A stretch of DNA of 64,000 bases, from assembly GCF_051200825.1 (NCBI RefSeq), contig NZ_CP195158.1, positions 1,302,001 to 1,366,000 of the forward strand, given 5' to 3'. This document shows, one piece after another, positions 41,513 to 50,529 of the stretch. Origin of the DNA: Formosa sp030427735 (GTDB lineage Bacteria > Bacteroidota > Bacteroidia > Flavobacteriales > Flavobacteriaceae). Both the position numbers and the translations under genes were made by a program. How positions within the stretch are numbered: position 1 is the first letter of the stretch; each line of letters begins with the position of its first letter. The notes beneath the pieces are model-generated. The model had not been told where the DNA came from, did no database searches, and was given only the letters and a program-made list of their open reading frames with translations.

Positions 41513-44500
41513 ATGATGCCTCAAAAAGAAATTAAAACAACATGTTCGTACTGCGGTGTAGGCTGTGGTATTATCGTGAAAAAAGACGAAAGCAACAAGG
41601 TTTATGTAGAAGGCGATACAGACCATCCCGTAAACCGAGGCATGTTATGCTCTAAGGGCATGAATTTACATTACGTTGCCAACGATGTTTCCGATAGGCT
41701 ATTATATCCTAATATGCGGTGGAGTAAATCGCATCCGTTAGAGCGTGTGTCTTGGGATACCGCGTTAGAACGGGCAGCGAAAGTATTTAAATCTATCATA
41801 CAAAAACACGGGCCCGACAGTGTCGGTTTTTATGTGTCTGGACAATGTTTAACCGAAGAGTATTACATTGCTAACAAATTAACCAAAGGGTTTTTGGGTA
41901 CCAATAATATCGATACCAATTCGAGGTTATGTATGAGCTCGGCAGTTGTAGGCTATAAAAAGACTTTTGGAGAAGATTCTGTGCCTATTGCTTACGACGA
42001 TATAGAACTAGCCGATTGTTTTTTAATTGCAGGTGCAAATCCAGCTTGGTGTCATCCTATCCTGTTTAGACGAATAGAGCAGCACAAAGAAAAACACCCA
42101 AATGTTAAGATATTGGTGGTAGATCCACGAAAAACAGATTCTGCAAATTTTGCCGATTTACATCTTCAAATCTTACCAGGAACAGATGTAGTGCTCTACA
42201 ACGCTATTGGTAGACGTTTAATAGATCGCGGATTAATCGATAAACCTTTCATCAAATCCAATACAGAGAATTACGAAAAATATAAAAAACAGGTGCAGTC
42301 TACGTCTTTAAAAGAGGCTGCTAAAATCTGTGGTATCACGATAGACGATATTAAAAAGGCAGCACAAATTATTGGGCAATCCAAAGCTTTTATTAGCATG
42401 TGGGCAATGGGTTTAAACCAGAGTGCTATAGGGGTTAATAAAAATTATGCCTTATTAAATTTATCGCTAATTACCGGGCAAGTAGGCAAGCCAGGCTCGG
42501 GGCCGTTTTCTTTAACTGGTCAACCTAATGCTATGGGTGGTCGCGAAGTTGGAGGTATGGCAAATTTGCTAGCAGTCCACAAAGATTTGTTTAATGAAAC
42601 TCACAGACAAGAGGTTGCCGATTTTTGGAAAGTTGATAAAATATCGGATAAAGCAGGGTACACTGCCACCGAAATGTTTGATGCTCTAGAATCTGGAAAG
42701 ATGAAAGCCGTTTGGATTGTTTGTACCAACCCGATGGTAAGTATGCCTAATGCCAATCGGGTGGAGCAGGCTCTTAAAAATGCAAAGTTTGTGGTAGTAC
42801 AAGATATTTCTAATCGATCGGATACTTTAGAGCATGCCGATTTGGTATTGCCAGCAGCAGCTTGGTTAGAAAAGGAAGGTACCATGACCAATTCGGAGCG
42901 TCGCATATCGTATTTACCAAAAGCGATAGAAGCACCTGGTGAAGCTAGAGCCGATGTCGATATTTTGTGTGATTTCGCTCAAAAAATGGGATTTGAAGGT
43001 TTCAATTATAATTCTATTTCCGAAATTTATCAGGAGTATTCAGAAATGACCAAAGGCACAAATGTAGATGTGTCGTCGTTAAATTACGACAGGTTAAAAA
43101 CCGAAGGCACTTTTCAATGGCCAGTAACAGAAAATAATAAGGCAGGGACAGCACGGTTGTTTCAAGATAAAAAGTTTTATACACCGTCGCAAAAGGCCGT
43201 ATTTAATATCCCGAGTTTCATTAAAAATGTGTCGGACGAACCTAACGCCGACTATCCCTTAATATTAACTACGGGGCGGGTGCGAGATCAATGGCACACC
43301 ATGACGAAAACAGGAAAAGTATCGCGGTTAAAAACGCATTATGCATCGCCTGTTTTAGAAATAAGTCCGGTAGATGCCTTTATACATAAAATAAAAGATG
43401 GAGACGTTGCAGAAGTCACCAGTGCCAATGGTATTGTACGTGTACGAGCCAAGGTAACCGATAGCGTTAAAAACGGAGTGGTATTTTTACCTATGCATTG
43501 GGGAAAACAATTGCAAAGCGACTTAAACCGAGCTAATAATTTAACACACACTATTGTAGATCCAGTGTCTAAAGAGCCAGATTTTAAATATACTCGGGTT
43601 TCGGTTGCGAAATACAAAAAAGAAAAAGAAAAAATTATTGTAGTTGGTGCTGGTGCGGCAGCTTTCCGTTTTATTCAAAATTATAGAGAACACAGCGAGA
43701 CAGACGAAATTGTGGTTTTTTCTAAAGAAAACAATCCGTTTTACAATCGGGTGTTGCTTCCTGAGTATGTTACCGAAGAATTAACTTGGGAACAGCTTCT
43801 AAAAATTAAAGAAAAAGAATTGGCTAAATTAAAAATCAGTTTATTGGCCGATACTTATATAGTTGAAATAGATCGGGAAAACCGATTGGCAACTGATAAC
43901 CATGGTAATGCACACTATTACGATAAATTAATTTTAGCCACGGGCAGTCGGGCTTTTGTTCCCAACGATGTTCAATTAGATTTACCAGGACGGTTTACAC
44001 TACGATCTAAGCAAGATGCCGATCGATTTAAATCGTATTTGGATGGGACCAATCTTAAAGCCCAAGACCAGCATGTTACTATAGTAGGTGGAGGGCTTTT
44101 AGGATTGGAATTGGCTGCAGCTTTAAAACATAGAAATGTAAATACAACCATTATTCAGCGTGCTTCAAATTTAATGGAGCGTCAGTTAGATAGCATTTCA
44201 AGTAAATTGTTGGCGAGACATGTGCAGGAATTGGGCATTCAAATTTATTTTTCTAACGAAGTAAGCACAGTGTTCGATGCCGATGAAAAGCACACGCTAA
44301 GCATTACTTTAAAAAGTGGAAAAACCTTTAAATCTAACGCTATTGTTTATGCCATTGGTACACGACCAAATATAGAAATTGCTAAATCTAGTGGTATAGT
44401 TTGCGGCCGAGGTATTAAGGTTAACCATCATTTACAGTCTTCAGACCCTAATGTGTTTGCTATTGGCGAGATAGCAGAGTTTAATAATAACCTTTTAGGG

Positions 44501-45037
44501 ATTACTTCTGCAGCCGAAGAACAAGCCGCCATTTTAGCAAACTTTTTAGCAGGAGATATTAGTAGTGTGTATAAAGGTTCTGTTGCGATGAATATTTTAA
44601 AGTTCAGCGATTTAGATTTATGTAGTTTAGGAAATATTACTGTTCCTGATAACGATGCTAGCTACGAAGAAATTATTTTTATGGACATGACTAAGCGATA
44701 CTATAAAAAGTGTATCGTAAAAGACGATTTGTTGGTAGGAGCGGTTTTAATGGGCGATAAAAATGAGTTTGCAGAATTTAAAACACTCATCGAAAGTAAG
44801 GTGGAATTGTCCGATAAACGCGATAAACTGCTGCGTGGAGCGTCTAACGATAAGCCTGTAATTGGTAAACTTGTGTGTTCTTGTAGCCAAGTAGGCGAGG
44901 GTAATATTAATGAAGCCATTACTAACGGATGTACAAATTTTACCGAATTGTGTAACCAAACGGGTGCAGGATTGGGTTGTGGAAGTTGTAAAACCGAAGT
45001 ACGGGAAATATTGAATAATCATAAAGTTTTAGCCTGA
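41513..45037 (+). CDS. nasC: Assimilatory nitrate reductase fused to an FAD/NAD(P)H module and a BFD iron-sulphur domain
   Basis: An 1174-residue protein with three modules. Residues 1-~700: molybdopterin oxidoreductase, with [4Fe-4S] ligands in CSYCGVGCG...MLCSKG, the Mo-cofactor region RLCMSSAVVGYKKTFG, GQPNAMGGREVGGM, and C-terminal GRVRDQWHTMTKTGK. Residues ~705-1070: pyridine-nucleotide disulphide oxidoreductase like the N-terminal half of NirB (VVGAGAAAFRFIQNY, VGGGLLGLELAAAL, FAIGEIAEF). Residues ~1115-1165: BFD-type [2Fe-2S] domain (CSCSQVGEGNI...GLGCGSCKTE). Electrons could pass from NAD(P)H to nitrate within one chain, unlike systems with a separate NasB. ATG at 41516 is an alternative start. 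Confidence 0.92.
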   Translation: MMPQKEIKTTCSYCGVGCGIIVKKDESNKVYVEGDTDHPVNRGMLCSKGMNLHYVANDVSDRLLYPNMRWSKSHPLERVSWDTALERAAKVFKSIIQKHGPDSVGFYVSGQCLTEEYYIANKLTKGFLGTNNIDTNSRLCMSSAVVGYKKTFGEDSVPIAYDDIELADCFLIAGANPAWCHPILFRRIEQHKEKHPNVKILVVDPRKTDSANFADLHLQILPGTDVVLYNAIGRRLIDRGLIDKPFIKSNTENYEKYKKQVQSTSLKEAAKICGITIDDIKKAAQIIGQSKAFISMWAMGLNQSAIGVNKNYALLNLSLITGQVGKPGSGPFSLTGQPNAMGGREVGGMANLLAVHKDLFNETHRQEVADFWKVDKISDKAGYTATEMFDALESGKMKAVWIVCTNPMVSMPNANRVEQALKNAKFVVVQDISNRSDTLEHADLVLPAAAWLEKEGTMTNSERRISYLPKAIEAPGEARADVDILCDFAQKMGFEGFNYNSISEIYQEYSEMTKGTNVDVSSLNYDRLKTEGTFQWPVTENNKAGTARLFQDKKFYTPSQKAVFNIPSFIKNVSDEPNADYPLILTTGRVRDQWHTMTKTGKVSRLKTHYASPVLEISPVDAFIHKIKDGDVAEVTSANGIVRVRAKVTDSVKNGVVFLPMHWGKQLQSDLNRANNLTHTIVDPVSKEPDFKYTRVSVAKYKKEKEKIIVVGAGAAAFRFIQNYREHSETDEIVVFSKENNPFYNRVLLPEYVTEELTWEQLLKIKEKELAKLKISLLADTYIVEIDRENRLATDNHGNAHYYDKLILATGSRAFVPNDVQLDLPGRFTLRSKQDADRFKSYLDGTNLKAQDQHVTIVGGGLLGLELAAALKHRNVNTTIIQRASNLMERQLDSISSKLLARHVQELGIQIYFSNEVSTVFDADEKHTLSITLKSGKTFKSNAIVYAIGTRPNIEIAKSSGIVCGRGIKVNHHLQSSDPNVFAIGEIAEFNNNLLGITSAAEEQAAILANFLAGDISSVYKGSVAMNILKFSDLDLCSLGNITVPDNDASYEEIIFMDMTKRYYKKCIVKDDLLVGAVLMGDKNEFAEFKTLIESKVELSDKRDKLLRGASNDKPVIGKLVCSCSQVGEGNINEAITNGCTNFTELCNQTGAGLGCGSCKTEVREILNNHKVLA

Positions 45038-46482
45038 TGCAAAAATTGTCGAGATTAATAATTAAAGGCGGTGTTTTATCTCCAGGAGAGTTAAAATCTA
45101 TTTGTTTAACTGCCGAAAGTTTGGGCTTAGATGCTATTTCTTTTGGATCGCGACAAGATATTTTGTTTCCAGAAGCAGTGCATTCCGAAGCCTTAGAGAA
45201 ACTGGAAGATGTACAAATTATCCCGTTGCATGAAGAGGGCTCAGAAAATATTGTTTCTTCCTATGTTAGTGCAGGTATTTTTTCGAATACATCTTGGTTA
45301 ACAGGCGAAAAGTATTTGTATGTTTTAGAACAGTTTAGAGCCGATACCCGCCTAAAAATTAATATTACCGATCCTAAACAACGCTTGGTGCCATTGTTTA
45401 CGGGACATCTTAATTTTATTGCATCGGAGCATGAAGATTATTGGTATTTGTATGTGCGATTACCAGAGTGGGAACAAACCGAAATGTACCCGGCTTTAAT
45501 TTACAGTTGGGACATGGCCAAAATAGAAGCCACTATAGAAAACTTGCTGCAAGAAGAGCCCGAAACGGTAGAAATGATTTTTAATTTGGTTAACGATACC
45601 ATCGATGCCAATAACAGAACAATAGACGAGCCGTTGCAAGTACCGTTTTATCCTTTTCCGTATTACGAAGGAATGAATCGTATTGGAAACGATAAATATT
45701 GGTTGGGCCTGTATTGGCGAAATAATAAATACGATTTAAAATTTTTAAAAGCCATGTGCGATTTATGCTCCGATTGTAAAATCGGTAAAATATCAATCAC
45801 ACCATGGAAATCGTTTATTATTAAAGATATTCCTAATGAAACCAAATTGGTATGGGAAAAATTTTTAGGTAAGTTTGGTATTAACGTCCGTCATTCTATG
45901 TTAGAACTTAATTGGCATTTGCCAGTAGGAGATGAGGAAGCCTTGAAGCTAAAAAAATATTTAGTAACTAATTTCGACCAGAATGATATTAGTACCTACG
46001 GACTTACTTTTGCGGTAACCAATTATACTCGAAAAGCCTATTATTTTACATCTATTGTGGTTGAAAAAAATACGCAGCCTAAAGGAATCTCCGATTTTAA
46101 AATACGAGACACATATAATTTGTTGTATGCTAAAAATTTCGATCCAAACACAAGGGAGTACATTACCCATGTACAAGATGTAGATCAGGTAGAATTACCT
46201 GGATTGCTTATGGAATTGAGTCAGTTGTATTTTGAACAATTAGGTAACGAAACCGATGGAGATACCTTATTAAAAGAAGAAGACGAAGTTGTGCAATACG
46301 AAGTGTTTCAGTGCCAAGATTGTTTAACCGTTTACAATGAAGCTTACGGCGATACTACACAAAATATAGCGCCACATGTGGCTTTCGAGGATTTGCCGGA
46401 AAGCTACTGTTGTTCGCTTTGCGATGCACCTAAATCTAATTTTGTGAAGCGTAGTTTTACAAAGCACATAAACCAAGATTAA
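45037..46482 (+). CDS. Nitrite/sulphite-reductase-like protein with C-terminal rubredoxin domain
   Basis: A 481-residue protein that begins in the stop region of the nitrate reductase gene (1-base overlap), so the two are coupled. The first ~400 residues carry two repeats resembling the ferredoxin-like halves of siroheme nitrite/sulphite reductases (LIIKGGVLSPGELKSICLTAESLGLDAISFGSRQDILFP; KISITPWKSFIIKDI). The [4Fe-4S]/siroheme Cys set is not present, so this part is probably not a working siroheme enzyme. The C-terminus is a rubredoxin (CQDCLTVYNEAYGD...LPESYCCSLCDAPKSNF) with all four iron Cys. An electron-transfer or assembly partner of nitrate or nitrite reductase is inferred. Confidence 0.8.
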   Translation: MQKLSRLIIKGGVLSPGELKSICLTAESLGLDAISFGSRQDILFPEAVHSEALEKLEDVQIIPLHEEGSENIVSSYVSAGIFSNTSWLTGEKYLYVLEQFRADTRLKINITDPKQRLVPLFTGHLNFIASEHEDYWYLYVRLPEWEQTEMYPALIYSWDMAKIEATIENLLQEEPETVEMIFNLVNDTIDANNRTIDEPLQVPFYPFPYYEGMNRIGNDKYWLGLYWRNNKYDLKFLKAMCDLCSDCKIGKISITPWKSFIIKDIPNETKLVWEKFLGKFGINVRHSMLELNWHLPVGDEEALKLKKYLVTNFDQNDISTYGLTFAVTNYTRKAYYFTSIVVEKNTQPKGISDFKIRDTYNLLYAKNFDPNTREYITHVQDVDQVELPGLLMELSQLYFEQLGNETDGDTLLKEEDEVVQYEVFQCQDCLTVYNEAYGDTTQNIAPHVAFEDLPESYCCSLCDAPKSNFVKRSFTKHINQD

Positions 46483-47486
46483 CCACCAATAGTAATCATG
46501 CTGCGATTGTTGGTATGAAATTCTGGTTTGTTTAGTGTTTCAAAATCCTTCATGCCAGCTCGCACAGCATGTTTTTTCTTAATTAAATTTCCTATTAACG
46601 GTTCTATATTTTTACCAGCTCTGTAGGGTTGTAATAAAGCTGTTTCTGTATTCGAAAATAGGCAGTTTTTAATGTTGCCATTTGCGGTTAACCTAATGCG
46701 ATTACAACTATCGCAAAACGGATTACTAACCGAACTAATAATGCCAAAATTACCTTTAAACCCTTGTATTTGATAATTTCTAGCTGTAAAATTCTTCTCG
46801 TTTTTAAGTGGAATAGTGTTTTGGTAACCAAAATATGTTTCGACTTTTTGTAATATTTCGGCTTGGGTTACCAATTTATCTTTATTCCAATTATTACCAT
46901 CAAACGGCATAAATTCTATAAAACGAACACTAATGTTTAGGTGCTTGGTGAAGTTGATGAAATCTATTATTTCATCATCGTTAAAATCCTTCAGTAAAAC
47001 CACATTTAATTTTACACGAAAGCCTTCTTCAAGTAAACGAATAATATTGTTGTAAGCTTTTTTAAACTGATTTCTTCTGGTGATGTATGTAAATTTATCT
47101 GCATTCAAACTATCTAAACTTACATTAATATCGTTTAAGCCATAAGTTTTGAAATCATTAATAAAGCGATCGACTAAAACTGCGTTTGTAGTAATTGACA
47201 ACGTGGTGTTTAACGTAGATAGTTGTTTTAAAATGGAAGAGAAATCTTTTCTAACTAAAGGCTCGCCACCGGTTAATCGTATTTTTGTAACGCCATGCTT
47301 TACAAAGATTGAAGCTATTTCAAAAATTTCATCAGTCGTCATTAATTCCGATTTTGGACTTAAAGGCACCCCATTTTCGGGCATACAATAAGTGCAACGC
47401 AGATTACATTTTTCGGTTAATGAAATGCGTAAATACGAATGTGTTCGTCCAAAACTATCGGTTAATATGTTGTTGTTTGTAGTCAT
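46479..47486 (-). CDS. moaA: GTP 3',8-cyclase (molybdenum cofactor step 1)
   Basis: A 335-residue radical-SAM enzyme. The N-terminal [4Fe-4S] SAM cluster is in EKCNLRCTYCMPENG, the C-terminal cluster in NPFCDSCNRIRLTANGNIKNCLF, and the essential terminal Gly-Gly is present (SMITIGG). With MoaC it converts GTP to cyclic pyranopterin phosphate. It is last in the cofactor operon, and its start overlaps the moaCB stop by one base. Its own stop overlaps the stop of the convergent rubredoxin-domain gene. Confidence 0.96.
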   Translation of the reverse strand: MTTNNNILTDSFGRTHSYLRISLTEKCNLRCTYCMPENGVPLSPKSELMTTDEIFEIASIFVKHGVTKIRLTGGEPLVRKDFSSILKQLSTLNTTLSITTNAVLVDRFINDFKTYGLNDINVSLDSLNADKFTYITRRNQFKKAYNNIIRLLEEGFRVKLNVVLLKDFNDDEIIDFINFTKHLNISVRFIEFMPFDGNNWNKDKLVTQAEILQKVETYFGYQNTIPLKNEKNFTARNYQIQGFKGNFGIISSVSNPFCDSCNRIRLTANGNIKNCLFSNTETALLQPYRAGKNIEPLIGNLIKKKHAVRAGMKDFETLNKPEFHTNNRSMITIGG

Positions 47487-48391
47487 TAATGCTGTTGTCC
47501 TCGTAAAATTTTAAAAATATGAAGCACGTGCGGAAAAACGGCATCCATAGATTCTTTAGCGCCATTAGTAGAGCCTGGTAAGGCCAAGATTAAGCAGTTG
47601 CCAATAGTACCGGCAACGCTACGCGAAAGCATGGCATATGGCATTCTATCTTGACCGTAACTTCTAATGGCTTCTTCAATTCCTGGAATGCGTCGTTCTA
47701 AAATAGGTTCTAGAGCTTCTGGCGTTACATCGCGAAACGAGAGTCCTGTGCCTCCTGTAAAAATGACTAAATTATTGGTTTCGCTTAATGTAATTGCTCT
47801 TTCGCGGATGCTGTCAATTTCATCGGGAATGATGCTGTATTGGTTTATTTTAACAGCATTGGCTTCTAATTTTTCGATAATCGCTTTGCCTGCAAAATCT
47901 TCTTTTTTGCCAGCAGAAATAGAATCAGAACACACCACTACACTGGCGTTAAGGTTAGAAATCCCTTTGGTTTTAAAACTGCTTTTTCCGCCATGTTTTT
48001 CTATTAATTTTATCGTGCCAATCTCTATGTTCTTGTCTATAGGTTTTAACATGTCGTACATGGTTAAAGCCACAACCGAAGCGCCGTGCATGGCTTCGAC
48101 TTCAACACCTGTTTTGTAAATGGTTTTCACGTTAAAAATAATAGTGATGGTTAAATCGTCTATACGATATTCAACCGAAGTAAACTCAATAGGTAAGGGG
48201 TGGCAATCTGGGATAACGGTATGCGTGTTTTTTACGGCAAAAAGCCCAGCGGTTTTAGCCATCTCGAACACGTTACCTTTAGGAACGCTATTGTTTTTAA
48301 GCGCTAAAATAGTTTCTGGTTTACTAACGTTTACCGTTGCTGTTGCTGTTGCCTTGCGTAAGGTTTTTATTTTGTGGGTAATGTCTACCAT
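47486..48391 (-). CDS. moaCB: Bifunctional MoaC/MoaB molybdenum cofactor protein
   Basis: A 301-residue fusion. Residues 1-~150 are MoaC, cyclic pyranopterin phosphate synthase (MVDITHKIKTLRKATATATV, GLFAVKNTHTVIPDCHPLPI, VEAMHGASVVALTMYDM). Residues ~160-301 are MoaB/MogA (VVVCSDSISAGKKEDFAGKAI, NLVIFTGGTGLSFRDVTPEAL), which adenylates molybdopterin. I place the start at ATG 48389-48391, one base after the moaE stop; an extended start further up would overlap moaE by over 50 bases and adds sequence unlike MoaC. The fusion is a known arrangement in Bacteroidota. Confidence 0.93.
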   Translation of the reverse strand: MVDITHKIKTLRKATATATVNVSKPETILALKNNSVPKGNVFEMAKTAGLFAVKNTHTVIPDCHPLPIEFTSVEYRIDDLTITIIFNVKTIYKTGVEVEAMHGASVVALTMYDMLKPIDKNIEIGTIKLIEKHGGKSSFKTKGISNLNASVVVCSDSISAGKKEDFAGKAIIEKLEANAVKINQYSIIPDEIDSIRERAITLSETNNLVIFTGGTGLSFRDVTPEALEPILERRIPGIEEAIRSYGQDRMPYAMLSRSVAGTIGNCLILALPGSTNGAKESMDAVFPHVLHIFKILRGQQH

Positions 48392-48392
48392 G

Positions 48393-48830
48393 TTAGTTTG
48401 TGTTTGTTTTCCATTGGTGCGAGCTGTCTTCAAAAATCTCTTTACCAAAAATCGGAACTTTCTTTTTAATAATGTTTACCAAATATTCTGTAGCGGCATA
48501 GAGCTCTTTACTGTGCTTTGCCGAAACGAATACAAAAAAACAAATGTCTCCTGCTTGTACCTTACCTAAACTGTGGTAAATGTGCATGCATGTTAAATCG
48601 AAGGTTTTAAAAGCTTTTTCCCTAATGGCTGCAATCTGCTCTAAGGCCATGTCTTCGTAAGCTGTAAATTCTATAGCCGCTACATTTTTGTGGTCTATTT
48701 CGTCTGCGCGTACCTGTCCTAAAAAAATATTATGTCCGCCAATGGTATGCTTGCTTTGGTGTTTAGCAATGGCATTGGCAATAAATTCTGGACTAATGGC
48801 TCCTTCAATAAATACACTTTGTTTTTTCAT
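48393..48830 (-). CDS. moaE: Molybdopterin synthase catalytic subunit
   Basis: A 145-residue MoaE. HNIFLGQVRADEIDHKNVAAIEFTAYEDMALEQI contains the MoaE core, and IYHSLGKVQAGDICFFVFVSAKHSKELYAATEYLVNIIKKKVPIFGKEIFED carries the catalytic Lys residues. It transfers sulphur from thiocarboxylated MoaD to cyclic pyranopterin to make molybdopterin. Order moaD-moaE-moaCB-moaA fits one pathway. Confidence 0.95.
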   Translation of the reverse strand: MKKQSVFIEGAISPEFIANAIAKHQSKHTIGGHNIFLGQVRADEIDHKNVAAIEFTAYEDMALEQIAAIREKAFKTFDLTCMHIYHSLGKVQAGDICFFVFVSAKHSKELYAATEYLVNIIKKKVPIFGKEIFEDSSHQWKTNTN

Positions 48831-48894
48831 AGGTTTTGATTTTTAACTGATTAATATTTTCTAACTAGCGCTTCCTTTTTAACAGAAACTATAT

Positions 48895-49131
48895 TTAACC
48901 TCCAGCGAAAGGTGGTAAAAAAGCAATTTCGTCGTGAAGCTGAAGCGCTTGGTCTTCGGATTCTTGTACTAATTTTTGATTAACGGCTACGTGAAACGGC
49001 AACGTGTTCATGTTGTGTTTTTCGGTAATATCTTTAATCAATTCTTTTAATGTTAGCGATTTTAAATCTAATTGTTCTTGTTTGCATTGGGCTTGTTCTG
49101 CAAGCATGCCAAAATATTTTATGGTAATCAT
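48895..49131 (-). CDS. moaD: Molybdopterin synthase sulphur carrier subunit
   Basis: A 78-residue ubiquitin-fold protein (MITIKYFGMLAEQAQC...) ending in the essential Gly-Gly (EIAFLPPFAGG), which is thiocarboxylated and delivers sulphur to MoaE. A 64-base gap separates it from moaE. No MoeB-type activating enzyme is in the window, so that step must be encoded elsewhere. Confidence 0.95.
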   Translation of the reverse strand: MITIKYFGMLAEQAQCKQEQLDLKSLTLKELIKDITEKHNMNTLPFHVAVNQKLVQESEDQALQLHDEIAFLPPFAGG

Positions 49132-49133
49132 AG

Positions 49134-49718
49134 CTATTTTGTTTTTTTTACTAAATCCTCGGTAATTTTATTAAGGGCATCTACTTTATCTTGAAAATCA
49201 CCTTTTATTGTGGCTCTATACTGATTTAAGTTACTTACAAAATCGGTAATGTTGTCTGGGATTACATCTTCCAAAAATTGTCGTAAACGCTTGGCTGTTG
49301 TTGGCGATTTACCGTTGGTAGAAATGGCCATTTTTACATGCCCTTTAGTTACGATACCTCCTAAGTAAAAGTCGCATTGGTCTGGTGTATCGGCAATATT
49401 TACTAAGAGATGTTTGGCCTTGGCGTCTTGATTTATTTGTAAATTAACATCTAAATTATCTGTACAGCCTATTACAAAGTGACGTTGCTCTAAATCGGTT
49501 TTTTCGTAGGCTTTTTGGGTTAAGGTAACGTTTGGGTGCTGCGAAGCTAAGGTTTTTAACTCATCTAGAAATTCTAAAGCAATGACTTCAACGCGTGCAT
49601 TAGGGCTCGATTTTAAAAGAAAACTTAATTTTTCTAAACCTACATTTCCTCCGCCAACTATTAAAACGTCCAGTTGGTTCACTTTTAGAAAAACAGGGTA
49701 TAATTCGTTGCGTTCCAT
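49134..49718 (-). CDS. sirC: Precorrin-2 dehydrogenase / sirohydrochlorin ferrochelatase
   Basis: A 194-residue protein of the Met8p / CysG N-terminal type. The NAD-binding site is VLIVGGGNVGLEKLSFLLK, followed by VNIADTPDQCDFYLGG and the region ISTNGKSPTTAKRLRQFLED. It oxidises precorrin-2 and, in bifunctional members, inserts iron to complete siroheme. It lies 1 base after cobA, so the two together make siroheme for NirB. Whether this copy performs both reactions cannot be told from sequence alone. Confidence 0.92.
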   Translation of the reverse strand: MERNELYPVFLKVNQLDVLIVGGGNVGLEKLSFLLKSSPNARVEVIALEFLDELKTLASQHPNVTLTQKAYEKTDLEQRHFVIGCTDNLDVNLQINQDAKAKHLLVNIADTPDQCDFYLGGIVTKGHVKMAISTNGKSPTTAKRLRQFLEDVIPDNITDFVSNLNQYRATIKGDFQDKVDALNKITEDLVKKTK

Positions 49719-49719
49719 A

Positions 49720-50529
49720 TTAAGAAATTATAGGTTCTATGTCTAAGTTCTGATAAATAAAATCGTCTTCCATAAACTGTTCGTTAAAATAGGTAAGCAA
49801 GCTTTTGTGCCCGTGTACCACATCGCCAATAATAATGATTGCAGGCGATGATAATTTTTTGGCTTCAACCATGGCTTCAATAGTTTCTATAGTGCCAATA
49901 GCTTGTTGCGCTTCTTTCTTGGTACCGTTTTGAATGATGCCTACAGGCATGGTGTGTCGGTTATTGTCTTTGTAGATTGAAACAATTTCCGAAAGCTTCG
50001 ACATGCCCATTAAAATAACTACTGTTGCTGTAGATTGTGCAGCAAGCTTGATGTCGTTCGATAGGGTGCGTGCCGATGTAGTTCCTGTAATTACCCAAAA
50101 ACTCTCCGACATGGTGCGTTGCGTAACCGGAATACCTACCGAAGCAGGCACTGCAATAGCAGAGGTAATACCTGGAATAATAGCAGTTTTAATACCAAAA
50201 CCTTCTAAATAATCGGTTTCTTCTTTGCCTCGACCAAACACAAAGGGATCACCTCCTTTTAATCGCACGACTTTTCCATATTTTTGGGCGTACTCAACGA
50301 GCAGGTCGTTAATTTGATCTTGGGTATGGCTGTGGTTGCCCTTACGTTTGCCAATATAAAGTTTTACGGCATTGGGTGCGTGTTCTAAAATTTCTTCGTT
50401 TACCAATGCATCGTACAATACGGCTTTGGCCTTTTTTAAAGCTTTAACCGCTTTTAAAGTGAGCAAATCAGGATCTCCAGGACCAGCGCCAACAAGCGTA
50501 ACTTTAGGTTGTATTTTGGTGTTTTTCAT
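49720..50529 (-). CDS. cobA: Uroporphyrinogen-III C-methyltransferase
   Basis: A 269-residue SUMT. Family motifs are VTLVGAGPGDPDLLTLKAVKAL (SAM-binding, residues ~10-31), VLYDALVNEEIL, VRLKGGDPFVFGRGKEE and VIPGITSAIAVPASVGIPVTQR. It methylates uroporphyrinogen III twice to precorrin-2, the substrate of the adjacent sirC product. It overlaps mobA by 4 bases. Stand-alone rather than fused as in enterobacterial CysG. Confidence 0.96.
   Translation of the reverse strand: MKNTKIQPKVTLVGAGPGDPDLLTLKAVKALKKAKAVLYDALVNEEILEHAPNAVKLYIGKRKGNHSHTQDQINDLLVEYAQKYGKVVRLKGGDPFVFGRGKEETDYLEGFGIKTAIIPGITSAIAVPASVGIPVTQRTMSESFWVITGTTSARTLSNDIKLAAQSTATVVILMGMSKLSEIVSIYKDNNRHTMPVGIIQNGTKKEAQQAIGTIETIEAMVEAKKLSSPAIIIIGDVVHGHKSLLTYFNEQFMEDDFIYQNLDIEPIIS

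Noticed and set aside
48392..48448. A longer moaCB starting inside moaE
   Set aside because: The extra residues overlap moaE in another frame and are unlike MoaC; MVDITHK at 48391 is the family start.
47667..48569. Plus-strand frames of about 150 codons opposite moaCB and moaE
   Set aside because: They are antisense to well-supported genes, lack family motifs and have no leader or terminator of their own.
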